From assembly GCA_900320435.1 (NCBI GenBank), contig ONSH01000003.1:1-47706 (forward strand): a DNA stretch of 47,706 nucleotides, written 5' to 3'. The notes beneath the pieces were generated by a model. That model was given only the letters and a program-made list of their open reading frames with translations, was not told where the DNA came from and did no database searches. The position numbers and the translations under genes are program-made. The stretch comes from an uncultured Prevotellaceae bacterium. GTDB lineage: Bacteria > Bacteroidota > Bacteroidia > Bacteroidales > Bacteroidaceae. Of the stretch, positions 1 through 8,064 are shown piece by piece (the stretch's first letter is position 1; the number at the start of each line of letters is the position of its first letter).

Positions 1-42
1 AGCGAAGCTTCATGAACATTTTTTTAAGCAAATTAAGGGTCG

Positions 43-102
43 GTTTTCAAGAAAATCTGCCCCGAATATTTGTTGTTTCAAAGAAAAAGTGTATTTTTGC
101 AG
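43..102 (+). promoter_or_regulatory. Promoter of the mntA-hepT pair, copy 1 of a repeated promoter cassette
   Basis: A canonical Bacteroidetes promoter: TTTG at 69-72, 19 bases, then TATTTTTG at 92-99. An imperfect inverted repeat around TTTTCAAGAAAA lies just upstream of the -33 box and may be an operator. Nearly the same ~60 bp recurs at 992-1056 upstream of the 356-aa gene. The remainder of positions 1-124 shows no gene. Confidence 0.75.
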
Positions 103-124
103 CGAGAAAAGATGTTCTTAGAGT

Positions 125-418
125 ATGTTGGAGAAGGCGAATACTATTGAAAAACTGAGGTCCACTCGCGAATATCTTCGTGATCACTATGGGGTAAGTT
201 CCATGCTTCTGTTTGGCTCGCTTGCCAAAAATGAGCAGCGAGAGGGGAGCGATGTTGATGTGTGTGTGGAGATGAGCCCCAACTTGTTCAAACAGGCTGG
301 CGTGAAAAGTTATTTGCAGCAGCTGTTGGGATGCGATGTTGATGTGGTTCGTATGAGGAGCGGCATGAACGCTCTCTTCAAAAGTCAAATTCTAAAGTAT
401 GGAATACGGATCTACTGA
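125..418 (+). CDS. mntA: MntA-like nucleotidyltransferase (antitoxin of a HEPN/MNT pair)
   Basis: A 97-aa minimal nucleotidyltransferase. The pol-beta-fold signature is visible: G31-S32 followed by S42-D43-V44-D45, with a later acidic pair D71/D73 as the likely third metal ligand. In characterised pairs, MntA AMPylates a tyrosine of the partner HepT toxin and neutralises it. The start fits a promoter whose -7 box ends at 99, leaving a leader of about 20 bases. The stop codon lies inside the first codons of the HEPN gene, so the two are translationally linked. The family assignment is firm; the antitoxin role is inferred from the pairing and from known HepT/MntA biology. Confidence 0.85.
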   Translation: MLEKANTIEKLRSTREYLRDHYGVSSMLLFGSLAKNEQREGSDVDVCVEMSPNLFKQAGVKSYLQQLLGCDVDVVRMRSGMNALFKSQILKYGIRIY

Positions 419-797
419 AAATATCGCAATGGTCTATGATACCTTGAAGAATATTGACTCGGCAATATCTAAGTTGTTGGAGCGTTCTAAAGGTATCCAT
501 TCTGTGGATGACTACCTCACATCACCTGGAGGGATGGAAAAACTCGATGCTGCCTGTATGGTGTTGATAGCATTGGGAGAAAGCGTTAAGACTCTCGACA
601 AACTTACTGATAAAAGTCTATTGCCCACTTATCCCTCCATAGATTGGAAAGGAGTCATGGGAGTGCGTGACGTGATTGCACATCATTATTTTGAGGTTGA
701 TCCAGAAGCCGTTTATGATATCATTGAAAACGACCTTGTACCTTTGAAACGTGCAATAGACTATTTTAAAAAGCAATATTTTACGGAAAAAAAATAA
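399..797 (+). CDS. hepT: HepT-like HEPN ribonuclease toxin (DUF86 family)
   Basis: A 132-aa helical protein with the HepT active-site motif RX4HXY as R90, H95 and Y97. In characterised HepT proteins the R and H form the RNase centre and the Y is the residue AMPylated by MntA. The listed start overlaps the mntA end by 20 bases. A second in-frame ATG at 429 (residue 11) is an alternative start and would leave 10 bases between the genes. The length is usual for the family. It is probably a tRNA or mRNA nuclease held inactive by MntA, acting in plasmid or phage stress; this is inferred from the family, not shown here. Confidence 0.85.
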   Translation: MEYGSTENIAMVYDTLKNIDSAISKLLERSKGIHSVDDYLTSPGGMEKLDAACMVLIALGESVKTLDKLTDKSLLPTYPSIDWKGVMGVRDVIAHHYFEVDPEAVYDIIENDLVPLKRAIDYFKKQYFTEKK

Positions 798-820
798 TGT
801 AAGCCTCTCCCAAAACCGTT

Positions 821-930
821 CATTAATGAAATCGATGCAATTCATTAATGAAAACGATTGAATTCATTAATGAGTACGATAAAAGTCGTTAATGAAATGG
901 ATTCCGTGCATTAATGCCACTTATGTCAAC
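821..930. repeat. Five-unit 22-bp tandem array with core CATTAATGA
   Basis: The core CATTAATGA or a close variant begins at 821, 843, 865, 887 and 909, exactly 22 bases apart. The first two units are alike along their whole length; later units keep the core (unit 4 starts CGTTAATGA, unit 5 CATTAATGC) and diverge elsewhere. The array starts 24 bases after hepT and lies between it and the next promoter. The 298-base gap 798-1095 contains this array, the promoter cassette at 992-1056, and no gene. Confidence 0.9.
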
Positions 931-991
931 CTCGTCAGTAAACTGTCAACTGTTTTAGGATTTTCGCATTTTCGCATTTTGAAAAAATCGG

Positions 992-1056
992 AGCGGATTT
1001 CAAGAAAATCTGCCCCCGATTATTTGTCGTTTCAATGAAAAAGTGTATTTTTGTCT
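992..1056 (+). promoter_or_regulatory. Promoter of the 356-aa gene, copy 2 of the repeated promoter cassette
   Basis: TTTG at 1023-1026 and TATTTTTG at 1046-1053 with a 19-base spacer. The sequence matches 43-102 with only a few differences, including the palindromic CAAGAAAATCTGCC part upstream of the -33 box. The shared upstream palindrome suggests that one regulator sees both promoters. Confidence 0.75.
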
Positions 1057-1095
1057 CTATAAACAAAAAAGAAGGCGTAAGAGAATTACTCACAA

Positions 1096-2166
1096 ATGGC
1101 ACAATTGGAACTGATGAATGCTGTAAATATGAACATAGGGGGAACTGAAACTGGTAAAAGAAATACGCCAATAGCTACGTTGATAAAGAATTTTATTAAC
1201 AAGAAGAGTGGCAGGGTGTCTGATTCTCGTAAAGAGATTCTATGGAGATTTAGATATCTCGATTGGAAGGATCAGAAGAAGATAATATTGGCTTTCCTTG
1301 ACTCCGGTAAAATAGATAGACAGTGGGCGTATTCTATGATGCTTGACTATTGGGACGTATCGTTTGAACCTAAAGTTAAGGAACTATGGGAGCAACTCCA
1401 TGAAGAGCGATGCTCATGGGTTGTCATTCGTCACTTCCCTGTGAAATACTTGTCTAAGAACCTTGAACAGTTCACGGCAGACAGAGATTACTTTTTTGTC
1501 AGTTTGCGACTTGCAGCGGATGAGAACTATATTATACAGAAAGATAAACTGTCACTTACAGACTACCTTTCTGTTCTGCATCACACAGGAAGACATATTT
1601 CTGATGATGAAGCAAAAGATATCCCTTACATATTAGTTCATAAAATTTGTGTAGAGAGATTCTCAGAAGATGAAAGGCAATTAGACAGATATGCAGATAG
1701 TCGCAGAGGGAATGTCATAAGCCCGATTCATTTCCAAAACGTGAACCTTGCTTTGTACTATCTACGCAAACTTGATTGTAGTCATCTTGTCTCATCATTT
1801 GAAACGTGGAATGCGGAAGTACAAAAGACAATACTCAATAGTCCTGAATTCAAGGCTGTTGCTAAGCTTGATTTAGACGAGTGGGATGACCTGAACGCAA
1901 GAATAAACATTGCAAGGAAATATGCTTATCTAGCCCTTGATGACAAGTATAAACTATCTTCAGACCCAGATATAGAAGAGGTCCTTCAGCCAAAAGATTG
2001 GTATGTTGAGACTATCTTGCCAAAACCAAAACCAATAATACAATCCTCAGATGTAACAGAACCTCAAGATTCTTCTATGTTTAAAGAAATGATAGCCCAG
2101 AACACGGCTCTCAAAAATCTAGTTGAGAGGTTTAAACTTGGTATCATTAATAACTTTGCTGAGTAA
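1096..2166 (+). CDS. Uncharacterised 356-aa protein
   Basis: I do not recognise a family. The protein is soluble and largely helical, with no signal peptide or membrane segment. The N-terminus carries a K/R-rich stretch (residues ~21-50), followed by a W-rich part (WRFRYLDW, RQWAYSMMLDYWDV). The last ~50 residues are proline- and serine-rich and then helical, like a tail. It starts about 40 bases after a strong -7 box that belongs to the same cassette as the HepT/MntA promoter, so the two loci may respond to one signal. AT-rich codon use resembles the neighbours at 2.2-4.2 kb. It could be an effector or a repressor; nothing in the sequence decides. Confidence 0.7.
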   Translation: MAQLELMNAVNMNIGGTETGKRNTPIATLIKNFINKKSGRVSDSRKEILWRFRYLDWKDQKKIILAFLDSGKIDRQWAYSMMLDYWDVSFEPKVKELWEQLHEERCSWVVIRHFPVKYLSKNLEQFTADRDYFFVSLRLAADENYIIQKDKLSLTDYLSVLHHTGRHISDDEAKDIPYILVHKICVERFSEDERQLDRYADSRRGNVISPIHFQNVNLALYYLRKLDCSHLVSSFETWNAEVQKTILNSPEFKAVAKLDLDEWDDLNARINIARKYAYLALDDKYKLSSDPDIEEVLQPKDWYVETILPKPKPIIQSSDVTEPQDSSMFKEMIAQNTALKNLVERFKLGIINNFAE

Positions 2167-2247
2167 TTTTACATCAAAAACACAAAATAGAATAAGAAAT
2201 CGAGGAAATCCTGTAAGTATTTTTGTGGCTGCTTCGTATTTATATAT

Positions 2248-2775
2248 ATGATGGAGAAAGAAATTATAGAGACTTATCGTTTTAATCCTGCCGACTTTAA
2301 CAAGAAGGGTCGGAGGATAAGCGACGGAGTGACATTTCGCGAAGTAGTCAAAACATTCGAGCGGGATTTTCATGAACGTCATTCTGCGGAATATGCGCTG
2401 AACTTCTATGCCAACGGCAGGACGATGCATTTGTTGGAAAGATCCAATTCCAATGATGCTGCTCCGTTTCTGCTCTATGGGATTGATTTGACTCAGGGAA
2501 CCGCCTTTGATGCCGTTCAAGATCCGAATCTCAATCATGAGATCGAGGAGTACAGTGGGAAGTATTTTGTTTACGCCATAGACTCTGCTTTCATGACTGA
2601 GTTTGATGAATACGGCTATCCCGTCTTTGACGAGAATAGTGACATATATCCCCTGACTCTTCTTGTAGACAATACGATGAAGGACGGGGAACTGAGACTG
2701 GCCGTTCCGACAGTGGACGATGGGGACGAAGCAGAGACTGTTGATATTGATGTACCGCAATTGGAATATGCATGA
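2248..2775 (+). CDS. Uncharacterised acidic 175-aa protein
   Basis: Not recognised. It is an acidic soluble protein with no signal peptide; the C-terminal third is very rich in D and E (TVDDGDEAETVDIDV). Two adjacent ATG codons (2248, 2251) can serve as start. A TATTTTTG box at 2218-2225 lies 22 bases upstream, though without a good -33 element. The stop overlaps the start of the next small gene (ATGA at 2772-2775), so the two are almost certainly cotranslated. The pair precedes the two nuclease-like genes. Confidence 0.65.
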   Translation: MMEKEIIETYRFNPADFNKKGRRISDGVTFREVVKTFERDFHERHSAEYALNFYANGRTMHLLERSNSNDAAPFLLYGIDLTQGTAFDAVQDPNLNHEIEEYSGKYFVYAIDSAFMTEFDEYGYPVFDENSDIYPLTLLVDNTMKDGELRLAVPTVDDGDEAETVDIDVPQLEYA

Positions 2776-3038
2776 TGGAAACGAACGAAGAAGACAGACA
2801 GTGGCATTTGATTCGCAACGACAATGGCGAGTGGATAAGTGACGAGTATGCCGTTTTCATCTCCAAACTTGAAGCTACCGTTCTACGCGTTTATGCAGCA
2901 AAACAAAACAAACCACTAAATATCCAGCATGGATATGATGGTATGTTATGGTGCTATAAGCATGAGTATGAAGCGATAGATATAACACCCCCAAATGGGA
3001 ATCAAAGATCACTTAGAATAAAAGTGTATAAAAGATAA
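2772..3038 (+). CDS. Uncharacterised 88-aa protein
   Basis: A small protein overlapping the 175-aa gene by four bases, which supports real translation. It is soluble, with a basic C-terminus (SLRIKVYKR) that contrasts with the acidic partner, so a complex between the two is conceivable. No family recognised. The following gene starts 58 bases downstream. Confidence 0.6.
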   Translation: MMETNEEDRQWHLIRNDNGEWISDEYAVFISKLEATVLRVYAAKQNKPLNIQHGYDGMLWCYKHEYEAIDITPPNGNQRSLRIKVYKR

Positions 3039-3096
3039 CAATAAATACTTTAAGAGAAATAGAAAAGTTTGTTATAATTCTAACATAGAACAGATT

Positions 3097-4197
3097 ATGG
3101 GTTATCAAAAAAGAGCAGATTTTAATAAACGTAGATTATTAAAGTGTCTTGAAAAAGACGGAAAATGGAGCAAAATCATAGAGTATTGCAACCAAAATGC
3201 ATTAGAATGCAAATCCCGTCGTAAATTAGAAGATGGGCTTGATGTCCATCTTCGTAGCGATAGTGTGCATATCTACTATAAAGGTGGGAGAATCTTGGAG
3301 ATAAAAGCTGATGTTTTAAACATTGATCCTAGTTATTTCTATAAAAGAAAAGAATATGATGGCATTCCACGAACCCATTTGGAACTTCTTAGAGATAAAA
3401 AATGGGACGAGTTGAAACAAAGGAATGCGAATTATAAAGATTGGACACCGGAAAAGGCAGAATCTGTGTTTGAATACCTAAAGAACAAAAGAAATGAATT
3501 GTTTGGATTAGGCCTTAATCCCTCAAATAAAGAGTTGCGTAATGCTTATATTAAGTCTGCCATGCAACCAGAAAACTATTTTCGAAAGGCAATGACTGTT
3601 ATGGATGATTGGAGTGATGCTCTTAAAGAGGTAACCACACATCAAGAACGTCTGTTGCAGCAAAAAATATCAGTTGTAAACAAAGACATCAAGGAATCAG
3701 ACTTTTTAGTTATTGATATAGAGTTCTCTGTCTCTAGTGCAAGAGATTGTCCTTTTAGATCAGAAGACAAGAAATATCAAACGCACCCTCGTTTTGATAT
3801 TATCGCTGTTCAGCCAAAGAAAAATTTTAGGTTGGCTGTTATTGAACTAAAACGTGGGCTTGGTGCTGTTGGAATTACAGATGATGATACTTTTGATGAA
3901 GAAACGAAATCTGGAGTTAAGGATCATGTTTGTAAGTTTGATGCTACTGTAGGCAACGAAAAGGGATATAAATGCTTTGTTAGTGAGATGCAAGGAGTGC
4001 TCAATATGAAAGCACATTTAGGAATTCTCCCACATGAATTGAGTAAGATAAAAATTCCATTAGAGAAACCAGAATTCTATTTGGCTTATGCAGGAGAGTC
4101 TATGCCTCGATTTAAAACTGCATGCAAGAGAGCTGATCTGAAATGTATTTGTATTAAAGACGAAGAATACCCATTATTGAAAAACAATGAAGATTAA
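3097..4197 (+). CDS. PD-(D/E)XK nuclease-like protein
   Basis: A 366-aa basic protein. Residues ~203-262 form a PD-(D/E)XK-type core: a strand ending E209, then P231-R-F-D234, a hairpin, and the strand AVIELKRG with E250-x-K252. This is the spacing expected of the catalytic D...ExK signature. The first ~200 residues are helical and K/R-rich, and could bind nucleic acid; I do not recognise that part. No membrane segment. The stop lies 11 bases inside the start of the beta-CASP gene, so the two are translationally coupled. A nuclease fold is well supported; whether the target is invading DNA, RNA or a repair intermediate cannot be told from sequence. Confidence 0.7.
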   Translation: MGYQKRADFNKRRLLKCLEKDGKWSKIIEYCNQNALECKSRRKLEDGLDVHLRSDSVHIYYKGGRILEIKADVLNIDPSYFYKRKEYDGIPRTHLELLRDKKWDELKQRNANYKDWTPEKAESVFEYLKNKRNELFGLGLNPSNKELRNAYIKSAMQPENYFRKAMTVMDDWSDALKEVTTHQERLLQQKISVVNKDIKESDFLVIDIEFSVSSARDCPFRSEDKKYQTHPRFDIIAVQPKKNFRLAVIELKRGLGAVGITDDDTFDEETKSGVKDHVCKFDATVGNEKGYKCFVSEMQGVLNMKAHLGILPHELSKIKIPLEKPEFYLAYAGESMPRFKTACKRADLKCICIKDEEYPLLKNNED

Positions 4198-5449
4198 AAT
4201 CCATCGCGGCACAAAACAGATAGGCGGTTGTGTTACGGAATATGAACACGACGGCTGGCACCTGTTCGTCGATTACGGCGAGGAACTTCCCGGAGGCCCG
4301 AAGTCGGGAGACTTGAAGATAGAGGGATTGACGCACGGAGACCTCTCCAAAAGCGCTCTGCTCATCACTCATTATCACGGAGATCATATCGGTTGCATCA
4401 CCAAATTGCCCAAAGAATTAAAAATCTATATGGGCGATGTGGCAAGAGACATTCAAACGGTATTATCCAATCATCTTAAGTCTGTTAACCCTTTGCACGA
4501 GGAAATGCTGGAGAGGTTGATGTTGATGCAAACCTTTAAGGAAGGCAAGGCGTTCCCCTTTGGCCCGTTCAACATTATGCCGATAACCGCTGACCATTCC
4601 GCCTTTGATGCCTATGCCTTTAAGATTACAGCCGACGGGCATTCTGCATACCATTCGGGCGATTTTCGTATGCATGGCTTCAGGAGTAGTAAGTTTCCCG
4701 AAGTGATTAAGAGATTTATCGGCAAGGTGGATTGTGTAGTCTGTGAGGCCACAAATATCAGCCGGCCCAATGCAACGAGCAAAACGGAGTCTGCCTTGCA
4801 ACGAGATTTCAAGTCGTTGTTCATGGAAAACAAGAAAGTTCATAAAGGCACCGTCGTCTATCTTTCTTCCACCAATATTGATCGTCTGTTTGCCCTCTAT
4901 CATGCAGCGCTTGAAGCGAAGATTCCTTTCTATGTGGATGGATATCAGAAAGAGATTATGGACATCATTGTTAAAAGCGACTCTATTTGGACCAAATCTC
5001 CATTATATCAGTATGGGCAATATAAGCCCAAAGTGTTGATTTACGACAAGTATGACAAGGACAAATTCTATGTTTCTGACAGTTTCCCGCAATTTCTGTC
5101 GGATAAGGGATATGTGCTGATTGCCAGAGCGAATAAGCGCTTTGATAATCTCCTGAAGCAAATACCCGGCGAGAAGGTTAAGGTGTTGTCCATGTGGGAC
5201 GGATATGTCAGGGAAGGAGCCGAAACCTACAATGAGGATCTAGACCGCTCATTAGGGGACGATTACATTTCTCGCGGTTGGCACACCAGCGGTCATGTTG
5301 ACATGAAGGATTTGTGCGAATTCTTTAATCTGCTTCAACCCAAGTCGATTATTCCGATCCACACGGATGCGCCGAATAAATTTTCTGAAGCGTTTGAAAA
5401 AGAATGGCCGGTTGTCCAGCTGAACGACGGCGGGTCTTATACATTATGA
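4187..5449 (+). CDS. MBL-fold, beta-CASP (RNase J/CPSF-like) nuclease
   Basis: A 420-aa metallo-beta-lactamase-fold protein. The zinc-binding motif is T61-H62-Y63-H64-G65-D66-H67, followed by ADHSAFD and by HSGDFR, the later metal ligands. The C-terminal half carries the beta-CASP signatures TSGHVDMKDL and IPIHTDAP. That makes it an RNA- or DNA-processing nuclease rather than a small-molecule hydrolase. It is shorter than housekeeping RNase J (about 550 aa) and lacks an obvious C-terminal dimerisation domain. It overlaps the PD-(D/E)XK gene by 11 bases and ends just before a terminator, so it is the last gene of this operon. Family call is strong; substrate unknown. Confidence 0.85.
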   Translation: MKIKIHRGTKQIGGCVTEYEHDGWHLFVDYGEELPGGPKSGDLKIEGLTHGDLSKSALLITHYHGDHIGCITKLPKELKIYMGDVARDIQTVLSNHLKSVNPLHEEMLERLMLMQTFKEGKAFPFGPFNIMPITADHSAFDAYAFKITADGHSAYHSGDFRMHGFRSSKFPEVIKRFIGKVDCVVCEATNISRPNATSKTESALQRDFKSLFMENKKVHKGTVVYLSSTNIDRLFALYHAALEAKIPFYVDGYQKEIMDIIVKSDSIWTKSPLYQYGQYKPKVLIYDKYDKDKFYVSDSFPQFLSDKGYVLIARANKRFDNLLKQIPGEKVKVLSMWDGYVREGAETYNEDLDRSLGDDYISRGWHTSGHVDMKDLCEFFNLLQPKSIIPIHTDAPNKFSEAFEKEWPVVQLNDGGSYTL

Positions 5450-5464
5450 CTATTTAATATAGCG

Positions 5465-5495
5465 GCGCCTGCAGACAAAACCTGCGGGCGCTTTT
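5465..5495 (+). terminator. Intrinsic terminator after the beta-CASP gene
   Basis: A GC-rich stem GCGCCTGCAG / CTGCGGGCGC (one G:T pair) with a 7-base loop, then TTTT, starting 16 bases after the stop codon. Confidence 0.8.
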
Positions 5496-5539
5496 CGTTC
5501 CTGTCTTGTTCTTCTGTGAATTAATGTTCAAAAGATTAT

Positions 5540-5570
5540 TTTGCCGGTTTAAGAAAAAATAGTATCTTTG
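5540..5570 (+). promoter_or_regulatory. Promoter of the REP-associated transposase-like gene
   Basis: TTTG at 5540-5543, a 19-base spacer and TATCTTTG at 5563-5570. The -7 box rules out any start codon before 5589. Confidence 0.75.
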
Positions 5571-5588
5571 CAGACAAAAATCGTCAGG

Positions 5589-6611
5589 ATGAGTGAAAGT
5601 TGTCAGACACGCCGCATGTTTGGGCACAACTATGCCGTGCCGGGCACGTACGAAGTGACGCTGGTGGTAGCCGACAGGCGTCCAGTTTTTGGCGAGATAG
5701 TCGGCACGACAAAGCCTGGCGGCGAGAGACCGCATCTCAAACCATCTGCGCTTGGGCAAGCTCTTCTCAACGAGGAACTTCCGAAGATTCACCGCTTTTA
5801 CCCGATGGTCGACATCTGGCAGGTGTGCCTCATGCCAGATCACCTGCACATGATTGTCCGCATCAACGAGCCATTACCTCCGGGCAAACATCTCGGCATC
5901 ATCATCGGGGCGTTTAAGGGCGGCGTGAGCCGTGCGTGGTGGCAACAGAACTCCACTGTGTCTTCGGCATTAGCCGGAGAGGAAAAGCCTTCTCTCTTCG
6001 AGCCCAACTACAACGACCATATCCTCATGCGTGACGGCCAATTGGAGAATTGGAAGCAATACCTTCGTGACAATCCTCTCCGCTATATGATGAGGCGTGA
6101 GTATCCCGATTTGTTTCAGCGCGCCCTGTGTATCACTATCGACGGTGTGCGCTACAGTGCTTTCGGCAACATGCTCCTCCTTCGTCAGCCTGAGAAACAT
6201 CAGGTGTTCTTTCATCGTCGCACAGACGGCGTGCCGACGGAAGAGACTGATTTCTGGAAGTCGGAATGCCATCATTTAACATCTGCTGCCAACAGCGGAG
6301 ATGTTTTGGTCACTCCTGGCATCTCGGAGTGTGAAAAGCGCATTAAAAACATGGCATTGAAACAGGGGATGCGTTTGATTCATCTGCAAACAGACCCCAT
6401 TGGCCGTTACTGGAAGCCGGAACGCAGCCGTTTCGATGCTTGTGCTCGCGGTTCGCTGCTCATTCTCGCTCCATGGCCGGAAGACATTCCTGACTTTGTC
6501 GGCAACTACGATCGTTTCCATTTTCTCAACCGTCTGACGGAGGCCATATGTGCCGTCAGTCATAACACCGATGTGGTTGTGCAAGGCTTATGCCGTGCAC
6601 ACTGTGGCTAA
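5589..6611 (+). CDS. REP-associated (Y1/HUH) transposase-like protein with a Rossmann-like C-terminal domain
   Basis: A 340-aa protein. Residues ~10-175 are a Y1_Tnp/RAYT domain: the HUH motif H85-L-H87 in CLMPDHLHMIV, and the YxxxNP block with Y158, N162 and P163, Y158 being the likely nucleophile. Such enzymes cut and join single-stranded DNA at hairpins. Residues ~235-325 form a second domain (VTPGISECEKRIK, KPERSRFDAC, LLILAPW, FHFLNRLTEAIC). It resembles the DprA/LOG-type Rossmann fold and is not part of classical RAYTs. The start at 5589 is fixed by the promoter. A large structured element begins 70 bases downstream, which is the arrangement expected of a transposase next to its substrate, but that link is an inference. 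Confidence 0.75.
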   Translation: MSESCQTRRMFGHNYAVPGTYEVTLVVADRRPVFGEIVGTTKPGGERPHLKPSALGQALLNEELPKIHRFYPMVDIWQVCLMPDHLHMIVRINEPLPPGKHLGIIIGAFKGGVSRAWWQQNSTVSSALAGEEKPSLFEPNYNDHILMRDGQLENWKQYLRDNPLRYMMRREYPDLFQRALCITIDGVRYSAFGNMLLLRQPEKHQVFFHRRTDGVPTEETDFWKSECHHLTSAANSGDVLVTPGISECEKRIKNMALKQGMRLIHLQTDPIGRYWKPERSRFDACARGSLLILAPWPEDIPDFVGNYDRFHFLNRLTEAICAVSHNTDVVVQGLCRAHCG

Positions 6612-6680
6612 AAACGATGTTTGTTGCTTCAATCGATCGTTTGAGTTAACTCAGGTTTTTTGACGGCCCTTTTGCAACAA

Positions 6681-7351
6681 CGAACGGACACAATTAACGC
6701 TTGTCCGTTATGTCCGTTATGTCCGTTGAAGGTCGTCAGAGGCTCCTCAGACTGTCGTCAGAGGCTCCTCAGAGGCTTTGATTTTGGTGATTTTCGCCGT
6801 GGTTTAGGGCGGTTTTGGTGAGTTTTGGGGCTAAAGTAGGGGAGATTTGAGGCTTTTTTGAGCCAAAACTGGGGCAAAACGGTGGAGATTTGGAGGCGAT
6901 TTTGCCCGGATTATGTCTGCTTGATGACAAAAAGTTGTAGTCAGTAATGATGAAATGACCACGCGTGATAAAACTCTTAGTGCTGATAACCAGTGATTTG
7001 TGCCAATTGACTTGCGGTCATTTTGGTCAAGGTCATTTTGGTCAATCTCATTTTCATGTGTCAAATGTCGCCACAATATATATAAATATATTTATATTAT
7101 TGTGAGCAGAAATTGCATACTTGTTTTAAATTTGACCAAAATGACCTTGACCAATTTGACCACCCTCAAAAAATTTTTTGAAAAAAGTTGGTCATTTATT
7201 CGAAAACCGCAATGTCGCTGTCGTACCTTTGCACCGTCGTTCAAAACGACAAGCGATCTTTGATTTTTTGCTACAACAATTTCAAGTGGCCTCTAACTAG
7301 GGAAAATCGGTTTTCTAACTGGCGCGCAAATTTTCTCTAGTTAGGGCGTAA
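6681..7351. repeat. Structured intergenic element, copy A
   Basis: This fills the gene-less stretch 6612-7357. Its parts, in order: GTCCGTTAT-type 9-mers at 6703, 6712 and 6721; four 11-mers ending TCAGAGG or TCAGACT at 6732-6775; and a G/T-rich stretch shared with copy B. Then come inverted-repeat arms at 7016-7045 and 7132-7161, built of GGTCATTTT and GGTCAA units with 28 of 30 pairs matched, around an AT palindrome near 7072-7104. The 16-bp palindrome TCAAAAAATTTTTTGA follows at 7166-7181, then a -7 box TACCTTTG at 7224-7231, a hairpin GTCGTT/AACGAC at 7236-7250, and three 22-bp units at 7292, 7314 and 7336. Copy B at 10839-11484 keeps everything except the arm sequence. Confidence 0.9.
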
Positions 7352-7357
7352 TTTTCC

Positions 7358-7921
7358 TCATTTCAACTGTTTTCCGTCAGAAAAAGCATTACCAACAGTC
7401 TTTCCCAACTGAATGTAAGTGTGGCGTACCGGGTCGAATGTGATAAGCTCCATTTTCTCTACATCCGGCTTGCCGTCTTCTGCCAGGTACTTTTCATCAC
7501 AGAGGATATTGACGATTTCTGCAACGAGGTAATAGCCAGTCTCACTCTCGTCTATCTTCTGCTTCACCCGACATTCAAGCGTCATTGGGAACTCCTTGAA
7601 AACAGGGGCATTGACATTGGGGGCTTTTTCCACAGTCCAACCTGTCTTATCCATCTTATCTGGCGTATTCCTACCGCTAACGATACCTACATAGTCAGAG
7701 GCTGTCATTGTATCAGCAGTAGCGAAAGTAACAGTTAATTCAGGGGTCTCAGCAAGGTTGTCTGTTGTAGCATGAGAACCCATTGAAATAATGATTTCGT
7801 GCATATCCCACTGACCACCCCAAGCAGCGTTCATTGCATTGGGCTTACCATCTTTGTCATAAGTGCCGATTATCAGCACAGGTTGTGGAAGAATCCACGG
7901 TTTCGATCCAAAACTTTTCAT
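7358..7921 (-). CDS. Flavin reductase family protein
   Basis: A 187-aa protein of the FMN-binding split-barrel flavin reductase family. It opens with KPWILPQPVLIIGTYDKDGKPNAM, a strand turn typical of this fold, followed by AAWGGQWD and the TVTFATADT part of the flavin pocket. Proteins of this type reduce flavin with NAD(P)H or act as small flavoproteins in stress responses. I chose the ATG at 7921 because the only upstream option is a TTG with a poor leader. It is convergent with copy A of the intergenic element. The substrate is unknown. Confidence 0.8.
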   Translation of the reverse strand: MKSFGSKPWILPQPVLIIGTYDKDGKPNAMNAAWGGQWDMHEIIISMGSHATTDNLAETPELTVTFATADTMTASDYVGIVSGRNTPDKMDKTGWTVEKAPNVNAPVFKEFPMTLECRVKQKIDESETGYYLVAEIVNILCDEKYLAEDGKPDVEKMELITFDPVRHTYIQLGKTVGNAFSDGKQLK

Positions 7922-8064
7922 AATGTAGTTTTTATTACATCCAATCGGCAACAAAATTACGCATTTTTCATTAGTAAATAGTTAAAACAACGCATCTTCA
8001 CTACAGAATTGAGTGTTTTTTCCTATTTTTGTGTAATTTTGTCACCAAAACCGAGAATAGAAAG

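Noticed and set aside
821..930. CRISPR-like appearance of the 22-bp array
   Set aside because: The period is 22 with a 9-base core, so there is no room for spacers, and no cas genes are present.
6681..7351. Element A as a retron or group II intron RNA
   Set aside because: No reverse transcriptase is nearby and none of the conserved msr/msd or domain V features is visible.
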